In this document: one piece after another, positions 8,069 to 17,683 of the stretch | How positions within the stretch are numbered: position 1 is the first letter of the stretch | How the letters are laid out: every line of letters starts with the position of its first letter | Assembly: GCA_964577955.1 (NCBI GenBank) | Contig: CAZOAZ010000010.1 | Span: forward strand, 69,398 to 133,397 | Source: CADEEX01 sp964577955 | GTDB lineage: Bacteria > Acidobacteriota > Vicinamibacteria > Vicinamibacterales > CAVVIG01 | DNA: 64,000 nt | Direction: 5' to 3' | Notes under the pieces: generated by a model | What the model saw: only the letters and a program-made list of their open reading frames with translations | Database searches by the model: none | Told to the model about the DNA's origin: nothing | Program-made: the position numbers and the translations under genes

Positions 8069-10243
8069 TTACGCCACGTCGTAGCGATCGAGATTCATCA
8101 CCTTGTTCCACGCGGCGACGAAGTCCTTCACGAATTTCCCCTTCGCGTCGGCGCACGCGTAAACCTCGGCCAGCGCCCGCAGCTCGGAATTCGATCCAAA
8201 CACCAGATCGACGCGTGTGGCGGTCCACTTCAGGGCGTTGGTCTTGCGATCGCGCCCTTCGAAGACGCCGTCGGTCGCCGACTTCTGCCACTTCGTTCCC
8301 ATATCGAGCAGGTTGACGAAGAAGTCGTTGGTCAGCGTTTCCGGATGTTTCGTGAATTCCCCGTGCGCCGACTGCGAGCCGTTGGCGTTGAGCACGCGCA
8401 GCCCGCCGACGAGAACGGTCATTTCGGGCGCGCTGAGCGTGAGCAGCTGCGCGCGGTCGAGGAGCAGTTCCTCGGCCGTGAGCGCGTGCTGGCCGTGCAG
8501 ATAGTTCCGGAAGCCATCGGCCGTCGGTTCGAGCGGCGCGAACGAGTGTGCGTCGGTCTGTTCCTGCGACGCATCGGTACGCCCGGGGGTGAACGGCACG
8601 TGGACCTCCATGTGCGCGTTGCTGGCCGCCTTCTCGACGGCGGCGCAACCGCCAAGCACGATCAGGTCGGCGAGCGACACCTTCTTGCCGCCGGAGTGCG
8701 CGTTGAACTGGTTCTGGATTTCCTCCAGCGTGTGGAGGACCTTCGCCAGCTGCGCCGGCTGGTTGACCGCCCAATCCTTCTGTGGGGCGAGGCGGATGCG
8801 CGCACCGTTCGCGCCACCGCGCTTGTCGGATCCGCGGAACGTCGACGCCGACGCCCAGGCCGTGGCCACCAGCTGCGAGACCGAGAGACCGGATGCGAGG
8901 ATCCTCGACTTCATCGCCGCGATGTCGTGGCTGTCCATCAGCGGATGATGGACGGCGGGAACCGGGTCCTGCCAGATCAACTCTTCCTTCGGCACCAGCG
9001 GTCCGAGGTAGCGCGCAATCGGGCCCATGTCACGGTGCGTCAGCTTGAACCACGCACGGGCGAACGCGTCAGCGAACTGGTCGGGGTTCTCGAGGAAGCG
9101 GCGTGAAATCTTTTCGTACGCCGGATCGAATCTCAGCGCGAGGTCGGTTGTCAGCATCGACGGGGCGTGATGCTTCGATTTGTCGTGGGCGTCAGGCACC
9201 GTATTGGCGCCGGCGCCATGTTTCGGCTTCCACTGGTGCGCGCCGGCAGGACTCTTGGTCAGTTCCCAGTCGAAGCTGAACAAGTTCCAGAAGAAATTGT
9301 TGCTCCACTTCGTCGGCGTTGTCGTCCAGATGACTTCCAGACCGCTGGTAATCGTGTCGCCACCTTTGCCGCTGCCGAACGTGCTCGACCAGCCAAACCC
9401 TTGCTCCACGATATCGGCGGCTTCCGGCTCGGGACCGACGTGGCTCGCCGGGCCGGCCCCGTGGGTCTTGCCAAACGTGTGGCCACCCGCGATGAGCGCC
9501 ACGGTCTCTTCGTCGTTCATCGCCATCCGCCCGAACGTTTCGCGGATGTCGCGCGCCGCGGCGAGCGGGTCCGGATTGCCGTTGGGGCCTTCCGGGTTCA
9601 CGTAGATGAGGCCCATCTGCACCGCGGCGAGCGGATTCTGCAGCTGGCGATCCCCGCTGTACCGTTCATCGGCGAGCCACTTGCCTTCGGGGCCCCAGAA
9701 GATGTCTTCCTCGGGCTCCCAGACATCTTCGCGACCGCCGCCGAAGCCGAACGTCTTGAATCCCATCGACTCGAGCGCGACGTTGCCGGCCAGGATCATC
9801 AGGTCGGCCCAGGAAATCTTCCTGCCGTACTTCTGCTTGATCGGCCAGAGGAGCCGACGCGCCTTGTCGAGATTTCCGTTGTCCGGCCAGCTGTTGAGCG
9901 GCGCAAACCGCTGCGTGCCGGAACCGGCGCCGCCACGGCCGTCACCAATGCGGTACGTCCCGGCACTGTGCCACGCCATCCGGATGAAAAACGGTCCGTA
10001 GTGTCCAAAGTCCGCCGGCCACCAGTCCTGCGAATCCGTCATCAGCGCATGAAGGTCCTTGATCACCGCGTTCAAGTCGAGACTCTTGAATTCCTCGGCG
10101 TAGTTGAACTCCTCGCCCATCGGATTCGACCGCGAGGAGTGCTGATTGAGCAGCCTGACGTTCAGTTGATTCGGCCACCACGTCGCGTTCCCCGCCGTTC
10201 CCGCCGCCGTGTGCATGACCGGACACTTGCTTTCGTTAGACAC
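8069..10243 (-). CDS. katG: Catalase-peroxidase KatG
   Basis: 724 residues, usual length. Distal haem-pocket residues Arg88, Trp91 and His92 (RMAWHSAGTYR) are present. So are Tyr214 and Met240, which with Trp91 form the Met-Tyr-Trp adduct needed for catalase activity, and proximal His255 (GGHTFGKTHGAG). The usual C-terminal duplicated, haem-less half follows. The start is GTG 10243, preceded by GGAGGGA at six nucleotides. It destroys hydrogen peroxide in the cytoplasm. It is transcribed alone, divergent from a CPBP protease, and no OxyR or Fur-type regulator gene is next to it. Confidence 0.98.
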   Translation of the reverse strand: MSNESKCPVMHTAAGTAGNATWWPNQLNVRLLNQHSSRSNPMGEEFNYAEEFKSLDLNAVIKDLHALMTDSQDWWPADFGHYGPFFIRMAWHSAGTYRIGDGRGGAGSGTQRFAPLNSWPDNGNLDKARRLLWPIKQKYGRKISWADLMILAGNVALESMGFKTFGFGGGREDVWEPEEDIFWGPEGKWLADERYSGDRQLQNPLAAVQMGLIYVNPEGPNGNPDPLAAARDIRETFGRMAMNDEETVALIAGGHTFGKTHGAGPASHVGPEPEAADIVEQGFGWSSTFGSGKGGDTITSGLEVIWTTTPTKWSNNFFWNLFSFDWELTKSPAGAHQWKPKHGAGANTVPDAHDKSKHHAPSMLTTDLALRFDPAYEKISRRFLENPDQFADAFARAWFKLTHRDMGPIARYLGPLVPKEELIWQDPVPAVHHPLMDSHDIAAMKSRILASGLSVSQLVATAWASASTFRGSDKRGGANGARIRLAPQKDWAVNQPAQLAKVLHTLEEIQNQFNAHSGGKKVSLADLIVLGGCAAVEKAASNAHMEVHVPFTPGRTDASQEQTDAHSFAPLEPTADGFRNYLHGQHALTAEELLLDRAQLLTLSAPEMTVLVGGLRVLNANGSQSAHGEFTKHPETLTNDFFVNLLDMGTKWQKSATDGVFEGRDRKTNALKWTATRVDLVFGSNSELRALAEVYACADAKGKFVKDFVAAWNKVMNLDRYDVA

Positions 10244-10510
10244 GATTCCCTCCGTTGGACGATCTGCAAACTGTTTGTTTGTACAACGCTAACGCAATCG
10301 CGCCAGCGAACCCAATCCCCTTTGGCGGAAATCCCCCTCGCATCGCGAATTAGTCCCCGCGGGCGGCGCACGGTGGCGGAGGCGGCGCCCGACAGTCTCG
10401 CCGGTGCATCGCACAACTTCTTGTCCGTCAAGTGTTTGCCCTGCTCACCGCAATCCGTGACGGCCGGCCCGGGGGCATGCCGTTTGCCATGGCTCGAGCC
10501 GAGGACGGCC
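10244..10510. other. Divergent intergenic region katG / CPBP gene
   Basis: 267 nt between two divergent starts, so it must hold both promoters. The katG side is relatively AT-rich (10258-10296, GTTTGTTTGTAC). I could not assign -35/-10 pairs or a regulator box with confidence. Confidence 0.5.
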
Positions 10511-11392
10511 ATGGCACGATTCATTCGCACGCACCCGCTGGTGACGTATTACCTCCTGACGTTCGGGCTCTCGTGGGGTGGCTTCGTGATCGCCGTCGGG
10601 CCACGCTCGCTCGTGAGTTCAAACTGGCAGGCCGAGGGCAAATTTCTCGCGGCGGTGATGACCATGCTGGCCGGACCGAGCATCGCCGGCCTGCTTCTGA
10701 CCGGTCTTCTCGAGGGACGCACCGGATATCGCGAACTGCTGACGCGCCTCCTCGCCTGGCGCGTCGGCGCTGGCTGGTACCTCGTCGCCATTCTGCCACC
10801 AACGCTGATCTCGGCCGGCGTGCTGTTTCTGCTCTCGCTGGATGCGCCGCTCTTCACCGCCGACAACAAGATGGCGGTGCTCTTCGGCGGTCTCGGCGCC
10901 GGCGTCACGACGATTCTCGAGGAGATCGGTTGGACCGGCTTCGTCGTGCCGCGGCTGCTTCGGAGTCGAAGCGTCCCCGCCACAGGACTCATCGTCGGGG
11001 TGCTCTGGGGCATCTGGCATTTCCTGCAGCAGGTCTTCATCAGCGGAACGTATGCCGGTGGCATTCCGATCGGTGTGTTTCTGGCGCTGTCGTTCCTGGC
11101 GGCCGTGGCCAACCTGACCGCATTTCGCGTGTTGCTTGTCTGGGTGTATGCCCACACCGCCAGTCTGTTCGTCACCACACTGATGCACGCGATGCTGACG
11201 GCGGCGTCGATCTTCTGGTTCACGGCGGCGACGACCGGGTGGACGTTCCTGACGAGCGTCTGGATCACGGCCGCCATGACCTGGTTGCTCGTTGGCGCCG
11301 TCGCGTTCGGCGAGGGTTGGATCGGTTTGCCCCTGACGGTTCGTGCCGCTGCGGGAAATTCCGCTCGATTTGGCAAAAATCCGGATCGATGA
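10511..11392 (+). CDS. CPBP family intramembrane metalloprotease
   Basis: 293 residues from ATG 10511 with about eight hydrophobic segments. Family motifs are visible: EEIGWTGF (Glu137, Glu138 in the EExxxR-like motif, with Thr where Arg is commoner), GVLWGIWHF (His170) and a third histidine in TLMHAML. This is the glutamic-type membrane protease family of CAAX-processing enzymes and bacteriocin self-immunity proteins (Abi). The substrate is unknown. It stands 18 nt upstream of another membrane protein on the same strand and may be co-transcribed with it. Confidence 0.85.
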   Translation: MARFIRTHPLVTYYLLTFGLSWGGFVIAVGPRSLVSSNWQAEGKFLAAVMTMLAGPSIAGLLLTGLLEGRTGYRELLTRLLAWRVGAGWYLVAILPPTLISAGVLFLLSLDAPLFTADNKMAVLFGGLGAGVTTILEEIGWTGFVVPRLLRSRSVPATGLIVGVLWGIWHFLQQVFISGTYAGGIPIGVFLALSFLAAVANLTAFRVLLVWVYAHTASLFVTTLMHAMLTAASIFWFTAATTGWTFLTSVWITAAMTWLLVGAVAFGEGWIGLPLTVRAAAGNSARFGKNPDR

Positions 11393-11410
11393 CGCGCTGG
11401 AATCACCCGG

Positions 11411-12112
11411 GTGGCCATGTCGCTGAACCCATCCGCCACTGAACTGACGACGGCGGCGACCGACGCGGCGCTCGGTATCCTCTGCCTCGTGCTCCTGGGA
11501 CGCCTTCGCAGGATGCCGGTACGCGAGGCCTTGAAGAGCATGCTGTGGGCGTGGGTGTTCGGTCTCCTGGCAGGGGGATCGTTCATCGGAGCCGTCATTC
11601 ACGGTCTCGAGATTCCGCCCTCGTTGCGTTCGGCTTCGTGGGCGGTCATCTACCTCTCGCTCGCTCTCGCCGTCGCGCTCTTCGTCGTCGGCGCGGTCGG
11701 CGACTGGCACGGCGACGCCGCCGCCCGCCGGCTGCTGCCGTGGAGCCTGGCGACCGCTCTGGCGGTCTTCGTGCTGACGGGTGTCTTCGGCGGCGGGTTC
11801 GCCATCTTCATCGTGTACGAGGCGGCGGCCATGCTGACGGCACTCGCGATCTATGTATTTCTCGGCGCGCGGCGCCGGGTGCAGGGCGCGAACCGCGTCA
11901 GTGCTGGGATCGTGTTGACGCTGGTGGCTGCGGCGGTTCAGGTCAGCCCGCTCCGGGCCCGGATTGTCGTGCCGTTCGATCACAACGGGCTGTTCCATCT
12001 GATCCAGATGATCGCGACCGTGACGATCGCGAGCGGCGTGCGGCGTGGCCTCGAAGACGCAGAGCGGACCGCAAGGATTACAGCGCCCGAAGCAAACCGG
12101 CGATCAGCATGA
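11411..12112 (+). CDS. Unknown seven-helix membrane protein
   Basis: 233 residues with about seven hydrophobic segments, and a conserved-looking HNGLFHLIQM motif before the last helix. Two histidines four residues apart in a membrane segment, like the pattern in hydrolase-type membrane families, could bind metal; this is only a suggestion. It follows the CPBP gene by 18 nt and overlaps the convergent 12078-12533 gene at the 3' end. Function unknown. Confidence 0.75.
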   Translation: MAMSLNPSATELTTAATDAALGILCLVLLGRLRRMPVREALKSMLWAWVFGLLAGGSFIGAVIHGLEIPPSLRSASWAVIYLSLALAVALFVVGAVGDWHGDAAARRLLPWSLATALAVFVLTGVFGGGFAIFIVYEAAAMLTALAIYVFLGARRRVQGANRVSAGIVLTLVAAAVQVSPLRARIVVPFDHNGLFHLIQMIATVTIASGVRRGLEDAERTARITAPEANRRSA

Positions 12113-12533
12113 ACATCGCCGGAAAGACCGCCACGGCGCCGACGGCATAGAGGCCGAACACCAGCTTGTCGGTGCTGGAGCCGCGCCATCGCAGTCCCCG
12201 CTGACCGGTGGCCGCCGCGACAATCATCGCGAGCACAGATGTCCATACGAAGAAGACGATCAGCCAGACAGCGAGCAAAACCTGCGGCGTCGGCAGCGCG
12301 ACCCATCGGAAAACGGGCGCCAGCGCGATCAGCCACAGGGCGCGCCCGCTGGTTCCGGAGTGGGCCAGGTGCCAACCGGCAACATTTCCATTGAGACGGA
12401 TCGCGCGGTGCAGCAACAGTCCGGCGACGAGACTGACGATCATGACGCTCGTGCCGTGGAGCAGCAGATGAATGGGCAGATTTTCCACGACCCCTCGGGA
12501 CAGCAAACGCCGCGCCGTCAGGACTGCCGACAC
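12078..12533 (-). CDS. Small unknown membrane protein
   Basis: 151 residues with four hydrophobic segments (about 24-42, 67-83, 85-106, 127-147). Some of the N-terminus may not be translated; an internal Met (MIVSL) is an alternative start. The 3' end overlaps the convergent gene by 35 nt. It is divergent from lgt with a short spacer. I recognise no family. Confidence 0.6.
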   Translation of the reverse strand: MSAVLTARRLLSRGVVENLPIHLLLHGTSVMIVSLVAGLLLHRAIRLNGNVAGWHLAHSGTSGRALWLIALAPVFRWVALPTPQVLLAVWLIVFFVWTSVLAMIVAAATGQRGLRWRGSSTDKLVFGLYAVGAVAVFPAMFMLIAGLLRAL

Positions 12534-12598
12534 CGCCTGCGGCGTGAGCTTTGCAACTCGGCGAGCGCCAACGCGACGACAGACCAGAGGGCGGTTGA

Positions 12599-13582
12599 AT
12601 GACAGGCCCGTATATTCACGATATCGATCCCATTCTCGGCACGCTGTTCGGAGTGCACTTCTGGTGGTACGGACTGAGCTACGCCGCGGGATTCCTGCAG
12701 ATTCACCTGTTCATGATGCGGGCGCGAACGCGTCTCGGTCTCACAGAGCGGGAGGTCTACGCGCTGACGTTGTGCGTGACGATCGGCGTGCTGATCGGCG
12801 GGCGGGCGATTGAAGTCTCATTCGACGAGTGGCCGTTCTACCGCGACCATCCGTCGTTCATCCCGGCGTTGTGGCTGGGCGGCATGGCCACCCACGGTCT
12901 GCTGCTTGGCGCCGCTGCCGGGGCGACGCTGTTCTCGTTCGCGTACCGGAAACCGCTGCTCGAAATCGCCGACGCGCTGGTCATCCCCGGAGCGTTCCTC
13001 ATGGGCATCGGCCGCATGGGCAACTTCATCGACGGGCTGATCGTCGGCCGCGTGACCGACGTCGCGTGGGCCGTGCAGTTTCCGGACGCCGTCGGTTTCC
13101 GTCATCCGATCGTGCTCTATGACGGGGCGAAGAATCTGCTGTTGATTCCGTATCTGCTCTGGGTGCGGCGCACCAATCCTACCCCTGGTGCGACGACCGC
13201 GCAGTTCGTGTTCTGGTATCCGTTCCTGCGCATCTGGCTCGACCTCTTCCGCGACTATCCCACGCACCGTCTTGCGCTCGGCACCGGCCAGACGCTCAAC
13301 ATCGTCATGGCCGCCATTGGATTGGCGCTGCTCTATCGATCGCGGCTCCGTCGGCTCGGGCGGCTGAGAGCCAGACCGAACCCGCTGCGATCGACGCCGG
13401 TCACCGCTGTCGCACCGCGTCTCGGGCAACGCGTCGCGCTGGCCGCGGTGCTGCTCTTCTCGCTCACCATCGCGAGCAACTGGACGCAGGATGTTCCGGC
13501 GCGCTATGGCAAGCGGCACCCAGGCCTGACCCATTCGTGGCTCTACCCGGCGATCGATACGTCGCCGCGGCCTTCGTCATGA
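12599..13582 (+). CDS. lgt: Prolipoprotein diacylglyceryl transferase
   Basis: 327 residues, a polytopic inner-membrane enzyme that moves diacylglycerol from phosphatidylglycerol to the lipobox cysteine of prolipoproteins. The signature GRMGNFIDGLIVGRVTD is close to the Lgt consensus GRxGNFxNxE, but the usual Asn-Gly-Glu reads Asp-Gly-Leu, so this may be a divergent paralogue. HGLLLGA supplies the conserved histidine region, and FRHPIVLYD matches the substrate-proximal loop. Lipoproteins in this window (lysyl oxidase-like, 17684) would be substrates of such an enzyme. Confidence 0.87.
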   Translation: MTGPYIHDIDPILGTLFGVHFWWYGLSYAAGFLQIHLFMMRARTRLGLTEREVYALTLCVTIGVLIGGRAIEVSFDEWPFYRDHPSFIPALWLGGMATHGLLLGAAAGATLFSFAYRKPLLEIADALVIPGAFLMGIGRMGNFIDGLIVGRVTDVAWAVQFPDAVGFRHPIVLYDGAKNLLLIPYLLWVRRTNPTPGATTAQFVFWYPFLRIWLDLFRDYPTHRLALGTGQTLNIVMAAIGLALLYRSRLRRLGRLRARPNPLRSTPVTAVAPRLGQRVALAAVLLFSLTIASNWTQDVPARYGKRHPGLTHSWLYPAIDTSPRPSS

Positions 13583-14129
<547 letters not shown>

Positions 14130-14176
14130 GCGTCGACAATCAGGCCAGACACCCCATTGTAACGTCGCGCATCCAC

Positions 14177-15238
14177 CTACCGCCGCGCCGCCAGCTTCTC
14201 GACCGCCGCCGCGAGATCGGTATCGTCCGGACCGACCATTCGAACCAGACGGCCGTCGGCGCCGATGAGCGCCACCGCCGGCAAGCGCTGGATGCCGAAC
14301 ACGCGAAACGCCTGTCCATCGCTATCGACCGCCATCGGAACACGCGGCTTCATACGCGTCTCGTAGGCCGCGAGTGCCTTCGGCGTCGTCCAGAGATGCG
14401 CCACGACGCCGAGCCAGTCGATGGTGCCAGCCTGGGACAGGCCGTCAACCAGCTCGCGGGTGCGGCGACAGGCGTCGACCGTCGCTGGTTCGGTGTCCTT
14501 CAAATAGCTCTCGCACCAGGTCGACGTGAACAGGATGGCTCGGGGTCGCGCGGTGGCGCCGCGCGTCAACCGGACTGGCCTGTCGTCGGGACCGCGCAGG
14601 TCAAGAGCCGGCACGAGGTCGCCTCGCTTCAACGTCGCGAGCGACTCGACCTTTGCGGCTGCGATTGGTGCATTCGTGGGAGCGCCCGCGAGCACGCGTT
14701 GAATCGCGGCATCGAGCTTCGGGCCATCCTGATGTCCGGCGTACGCAATCCGGCCGTCGCTGCCGATCAAGACGTGCACGGGCGTCGCCTCCATCTTGAG
14801 CCAGGCGCCCAGGCTTCCGTCGTCGATCGCGACCGGCATGCGCAACGTCGCCCCGGTCACAAACGCGCGCACTTTGGCGGCGTCGTCGCCGACCCCGGCG
14901 TCGACGGCGACGATTTGCATGCGATCGCCAAATGTCTCGTAGATCTTCTGGAGCCCCGGCATCTGCGCCCGGCAGGGGATGCAGTAGGTGGCCCAGAGCT
15001 TGAGGTAGACCGGCTTGCGGCCGTAGTTCCTCACGATGTCAATCGTGCCGCCGTCGATCGATCGGAGCGTGATTGAGGGACCGGGCGCACCGACCAGGCG
15101 CGTCAGTTGCGGATCTTCCGCGACATAGCCACTGTCACCTGGTTTGGCCGCTGGATAGTCCAGCTTTTGACCAACGCCACGGCCGACGCTCGCGGTGCAG
15201 AAACAGAGGGCCAGAAGGGCGACGTAACGCCTGGACAT
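14177..15238 (-). CDS. TlpA-like thioredoxin-fold protein, two domains
   Basis: 353 residues with a signal peptide (MSRRYVALLALCFCTA). The first thioredoxin domain (about 48-190) has WATYCIPCR (Cys86, Cys89), the active CxxC of TlpA/ResA-type periplasmic thiol-disulfide reductases, and the cis-Pro region ATPVHVL. A second thioredoxin-like domain (about 207-345) keeps the fold (LPAVALIGADG) but has TWCESYL, a single cysteine, so it is degenerate. A role in cytochrome c maturation or periplasmic disulfide reduction is plausible given the CxxCH proteins nearby, but unproven. It lies 39 nt downstream of the S1 protein gene. Confidence 0.85.
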   Translation of the reverse strand: MSRRYVALLALCFCTASVGRGVGQKLDYPAAKPGDSGYVAEDPQLTRLVGAPGPSITLRSIDGGTIDIVRNYGRKPVYLKLWATYCIPCRAQMPGLQKIYETFGDRMQIVAVDAGVGDDAAKVRAFVTGATLRMPVAIDDGSLGAWLKMEATPVHVLIGSDGRIAYAGHQDGPKLDAAIQRVLAGAPTNAPIAAAKVESLATLKRGDLVPALDLRGPDDRPVRLTRGATARPRAILFTSTWCESYLKDTEPATVDACRRTRELVDGLSQAGTIDWLGVVAHLWTTPKALAAYETRMKPRVPMAVDSDGQAFRVFGIQRLPAVALIGADGRLVRMVGPDDTDLAAAVEKLAARR

Positions 15239-15277
15239 GTGCGTACCCTATACCTTCAGCGGTCTGACTGTCGTGCC

Positions 15278-16699
15278 CTAGCGCTTGAGTGCGTTTCGGA
15301 GCTTGTCTGCCAGCGACCCGAGCGAGGCAGGGGCGGCCACGTCGGAGCGCTCGGAGTACTCGCGGACTTCGTCGGCTTCGCGCGCGTCGTTGATGGCTTT
15401 GCGGGAAACGCGAATCCGTCGGCCAGCCGCGTCGGCTTCGAGGACCACGACCTCAATGTCGGAACCAATAGGAAGAGCCTTTGCCGCGTCGGCCTCCTTT
15501 GCGAGACCGGTTTCGCTGAACGGCATCAGGGCCGTACGGCCGGGCGCCAGGAAGACGAAAACGCCGAACTTCTCGTGACGTTCAATCTTTCCGGTCACCC
15601 GCGCGCCTGCCACGATGCCGCTCTGCACGACGGCAGTCGCCGCGCGTGACGTCCCCTCGGGAACGAGCGCGAGGCCAATCCGTTTCTTCTCGACGTCGAT
15701 GGTCAGGATTTCGAACGCCGCAGTCGTGCCGACGGGCGCGGCCTTTGCCCAGCCCTTCGAATGGCCAGTCGGCGCGAAGGTGGAGACGTGCGCAAGCCCC
15801 TCGAGTCCTGGCTCGAGCTCGACGAAGGCGCCGAACTCCGTCTGCCGCGTGACCTTGCCCGTCCGCACCTGTCCGACCGCATAGTTGTCCTGCACCGTCG
15901 TCCACGGATCCGCGGTCAGTTGTTTCAATCCGAGCGCGATCTTGTCCTCGTCGACGCGCAGGACCTTCACGGTGATTGCTTCGCCCGCCTTCAGCAGGTT
16001 CGCGGGATCGGACACGCGCGACCAGCCGATTTCCGACACGTGCAGCAAGCCCTGGACGCCGGCGCCCAGGTCGACAAAGGCGCCGAAATCGCGCACCGAG
16101 GCGACGTGGCCGGTGACGATCGCGCCCGGCACGATCGCCTTGCGGATCGCCACCGCGTCCGCCCGCCGCTCGTCCTCGAGCAGTACCCGGCGAGAAACGA
16201 TCAGATTCCGTCCGCCTTCCTTGTATTCGGTGATCCGGAACGTATAAACACGTCCGACGTGTTCCGCCGCGTTCGTCGTGCGGACGATATCGATTTGCGA
16301 CATCGGACAGAAGGCGCGCTGCTTGCCGATGCGAACCTCGAACCCGCCTTTGACCTCCTGAACCACCTTGCCTTCAACCGCGAGCCCGGACTGATACGCG
16401 TCTTCGAGCTGGCGATTGGTCGCGCTGCCACGCGCCAGGCGCCGGGACAACGTGAGACCGCCCTCGGTCGAGGTCACCATCGCCTGAATGCGGTCACCGA
16501 CCGCAACCTCGAGCGCGCCGTCGTCGTCCTTGAGCTCGGCAATATCGATCATTGCCTCGCCTTTGCCGCCGACATCCACGAACGCCACGGCCGGACCAAT
16601 GGCGACCACAGTCCCTTCGACGGTCTGACCGCGCCCGATCCGTTTCGTCTTCAACGACGCTTCGAACATCGCCGCGAAGTCTTCAGTGTTGTCGCTCAA
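15278..16699 (-). CDS. Five-S1-domain RNA-binding protein (ribosomal protein S1-like)
   Basis: 473 residues composed of about five S1 repeats: 22-93, 102-185, 191-262, 270-350 and 360-440. The third is the most canonical (GHVASVRDFGAFVDLGAGVQGLLHVSEIGW). The N-terminal segment before the first repeat is acidic. Ribosomal S1 usually has four to six such repeats and helps recruit mRNA to the 30S subunit, so this may be rpsA or a paralogue. The divergence of repeats 1 and 5 leaves that open. Confidence 0.82.
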   Translation of the reverse strand: MSDNTEDFAAMFEASLKTKRIGRGQTVEGTVVAIGPAVAFVDVGGKGEAMIDIAELKDDDGALEVAVGDRIQAMVTSTEGGLTLSRRLARGSATNRQLEDAYQSGLAVEGKVVQEVKGGFEVRIGKQRAFCPMSQIDIVRTTNAAEHVGRVYTFRITEYKEGGRNLIVSRRVLLEDERRADAVAIRKAIVPGAIVTGHVASVRDFGAFVDLGAGVQGLLHVSEIGWSRVSDPANLLKAGEAITVKVLRVDEDKIALGLKQLTADPWTTVQDNYAVGQVRTGKVTRQTEFGAFVELEPGLEGLAHVSTFAPTGHSKGWAKAAPVGTTAAFEILTIDVEKKRIGLALVPEGTSRAATAVVQSGIVAGARVTGKIERHEKFGVFVFLAPGRTALMPFSETGLAKEADAAKALPIGSDIEVVVLEADAAGRRIRVSRKAINDAREADEVREYSERSDVAAPASLGSLADKLRNALKR

Positions 16700-16825
16700 A
16701 ACTCTCCCCTTGGCCGGTCACCCTGGCTGAACCGAATGGATATCGTGCCACATAGGGGACGAGAGTGGTATCCTGCGCGGCCAGCCGGCATCTAAGGGGC
16801 TGGCTCGAAGATGATGGAGGATCAG

Positions 16826-17542
16826 ATGGACGCTGCAGACAAAACCTATCGTCGTGGGTTCCTCGGCCGCGTGCTGGGCGCCGCCGCGGCTGCCGCAGCG
16901 GTGCCGTTCGTCGGCACCAGCAGCGTGGAGGCGCAGCAGGGCAATCCGGATGCGTGGATCAACAGTGTCAAAGGCACGCATCGCACCCTGTTCGACTTCC
17001 CGCAACACAAGAACGGCGTGCCGCTTTTGCACATCCTGAACTACGTGAACACCTATCAGGCGGCGTACAAGACGACGGCCGGTCAGGTGGGCGCGGTCGG
17101 CACGTTCTACGGCATCGGTCCGCAGTCGAGCATCTCGCTCGCGTTCAACGACGCGATGTGGGCGAAGTACGCGCTCGGCGACTATACCGGCTTGAAGGAC
17201 AAGGCCGGGCGCGCTTACACGCGCAATCTGTTCCATCGGCCCACGGCCGACGAATTGCCGCTGCTGATGCAGGCCATGGGGACGCCGATCATCCCGGGCT
17301 TTGGCGAGGCACTACCGGCCATCGGCATCGAGAGCCTGCAGAAGATGGGGACGACGTTCCTGATTTGCGCGAATGCGCTGGGCGCGTGGTGCCAGGAACT
17401 CGAAGTTCGCGGCAAGGGCAAGATGGCCGACATCGAGAAGGATCTGCGCGCGAATCTCCTGCCGGGTGTCGTCGTGGTCCCGGCGATGGTGATCGCGATC
17501 GAGAAGGCTCAGACGGCTGGGATCCGCTACAACCGGCAGTAG
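16826..17542 (+). CDS. Tat-exported protein of unknown function
   Basis: 238 residues. ATG 16826 is preferred because GGAGG (16816-16820) lies five nucleotides upstream; the earlier ATG 16811 would include it in the coding sequence. The twin-arginine signal RRGFLGR (Arg9, Arg10) with an Ala-rich core ending near VEAQ predicts folded export to the periplasm. The mature part (VPLLHILNYVNTYQAAYK, then TFLICANALG...) has an alternating alpha/beta pattern resembling DsrE-like folds, with a cysteine in LICAN. No enzyme family is recognised. Confidence 0.75.
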   Translation: MDAADKTYRRGFLGRVLGAAAAAAAVPFVGTSSVEAQQGNPDAWINSVKGTHRTLFDFPQHKNGVPLLHILNYVNTYQAAYKTTAGQVGAVGTFYGIGPQSSISLAFNDAMWAKYALGDYTGLKDKAGRAYTRNLFHRPTADELPLLMQAMGTPIIPGFGEALPAIGIESLQKMGTTFLICANALGAWCQELEVRGKGKMADIEKDLRANLLPGVVVVPAMVIAIEKAQTAGIRYNRQ

Positions 17543-17551
17543 TCGGTGCGC

Positions 17552-17577
17552 CGGTAGGGACAGCCTTTAGGCTGTCC
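17552..17577. repeat. Short palindromic repeat
   Basis: An inverse-orientation copy of the CCCTACCG-tailed hairpin (GGACAGCCT/AGGCTGTCC), just after the stop codon of the Tat-exported protein. Possible terminator. Confidence 0.75.
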
Positions 17578-17626
17578 GTCGTCACTTCTTGATCCAGATC
17601 AATGGCCGGTTTCCGGCCGGCAGCTA

Positions 17627-17674
17627 CCGTGTGCATACACCGTTCGAATGGTTCGAACCTGGTGATGCACACGG
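17627..17674. promoter_or_regulatory. Large nested palindrome in leader of 17684 gene
   Basis: Arms CCGTGTGCAT (17627-17636) and ATGCACACGG (17665-17674) match perfectly over 10 bp. Inside them CACC/GGTG and GTTCGAA-TGG-TTCGAAC continue the stem with one- and two-base bulges. The right arm's terminal GG and the following AG form GGAG (17673-17676), the only Shine-Dalgarno-like sequence before ATG 17684. The hairpin could therefore gate translation, or the DNA palindrome could be an operator. Confidence 0.6.
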
Positions 17675-17683
17675 AGCTCGCAC

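Noticed and set aside
7983..8774. N-terminal extension of the TIR frame.
   Set aside because: It is antisense-like low-complexity sequence overlapping katG; the TIR fold begins right after ATG 7982.
9167..11392. A 741-codon plus-strand open frame.
   Set aside because: Its first ~450 codons are antisense to katG, which is unmistakable. Only the part from ATG 10511 is a real CPBP protease.
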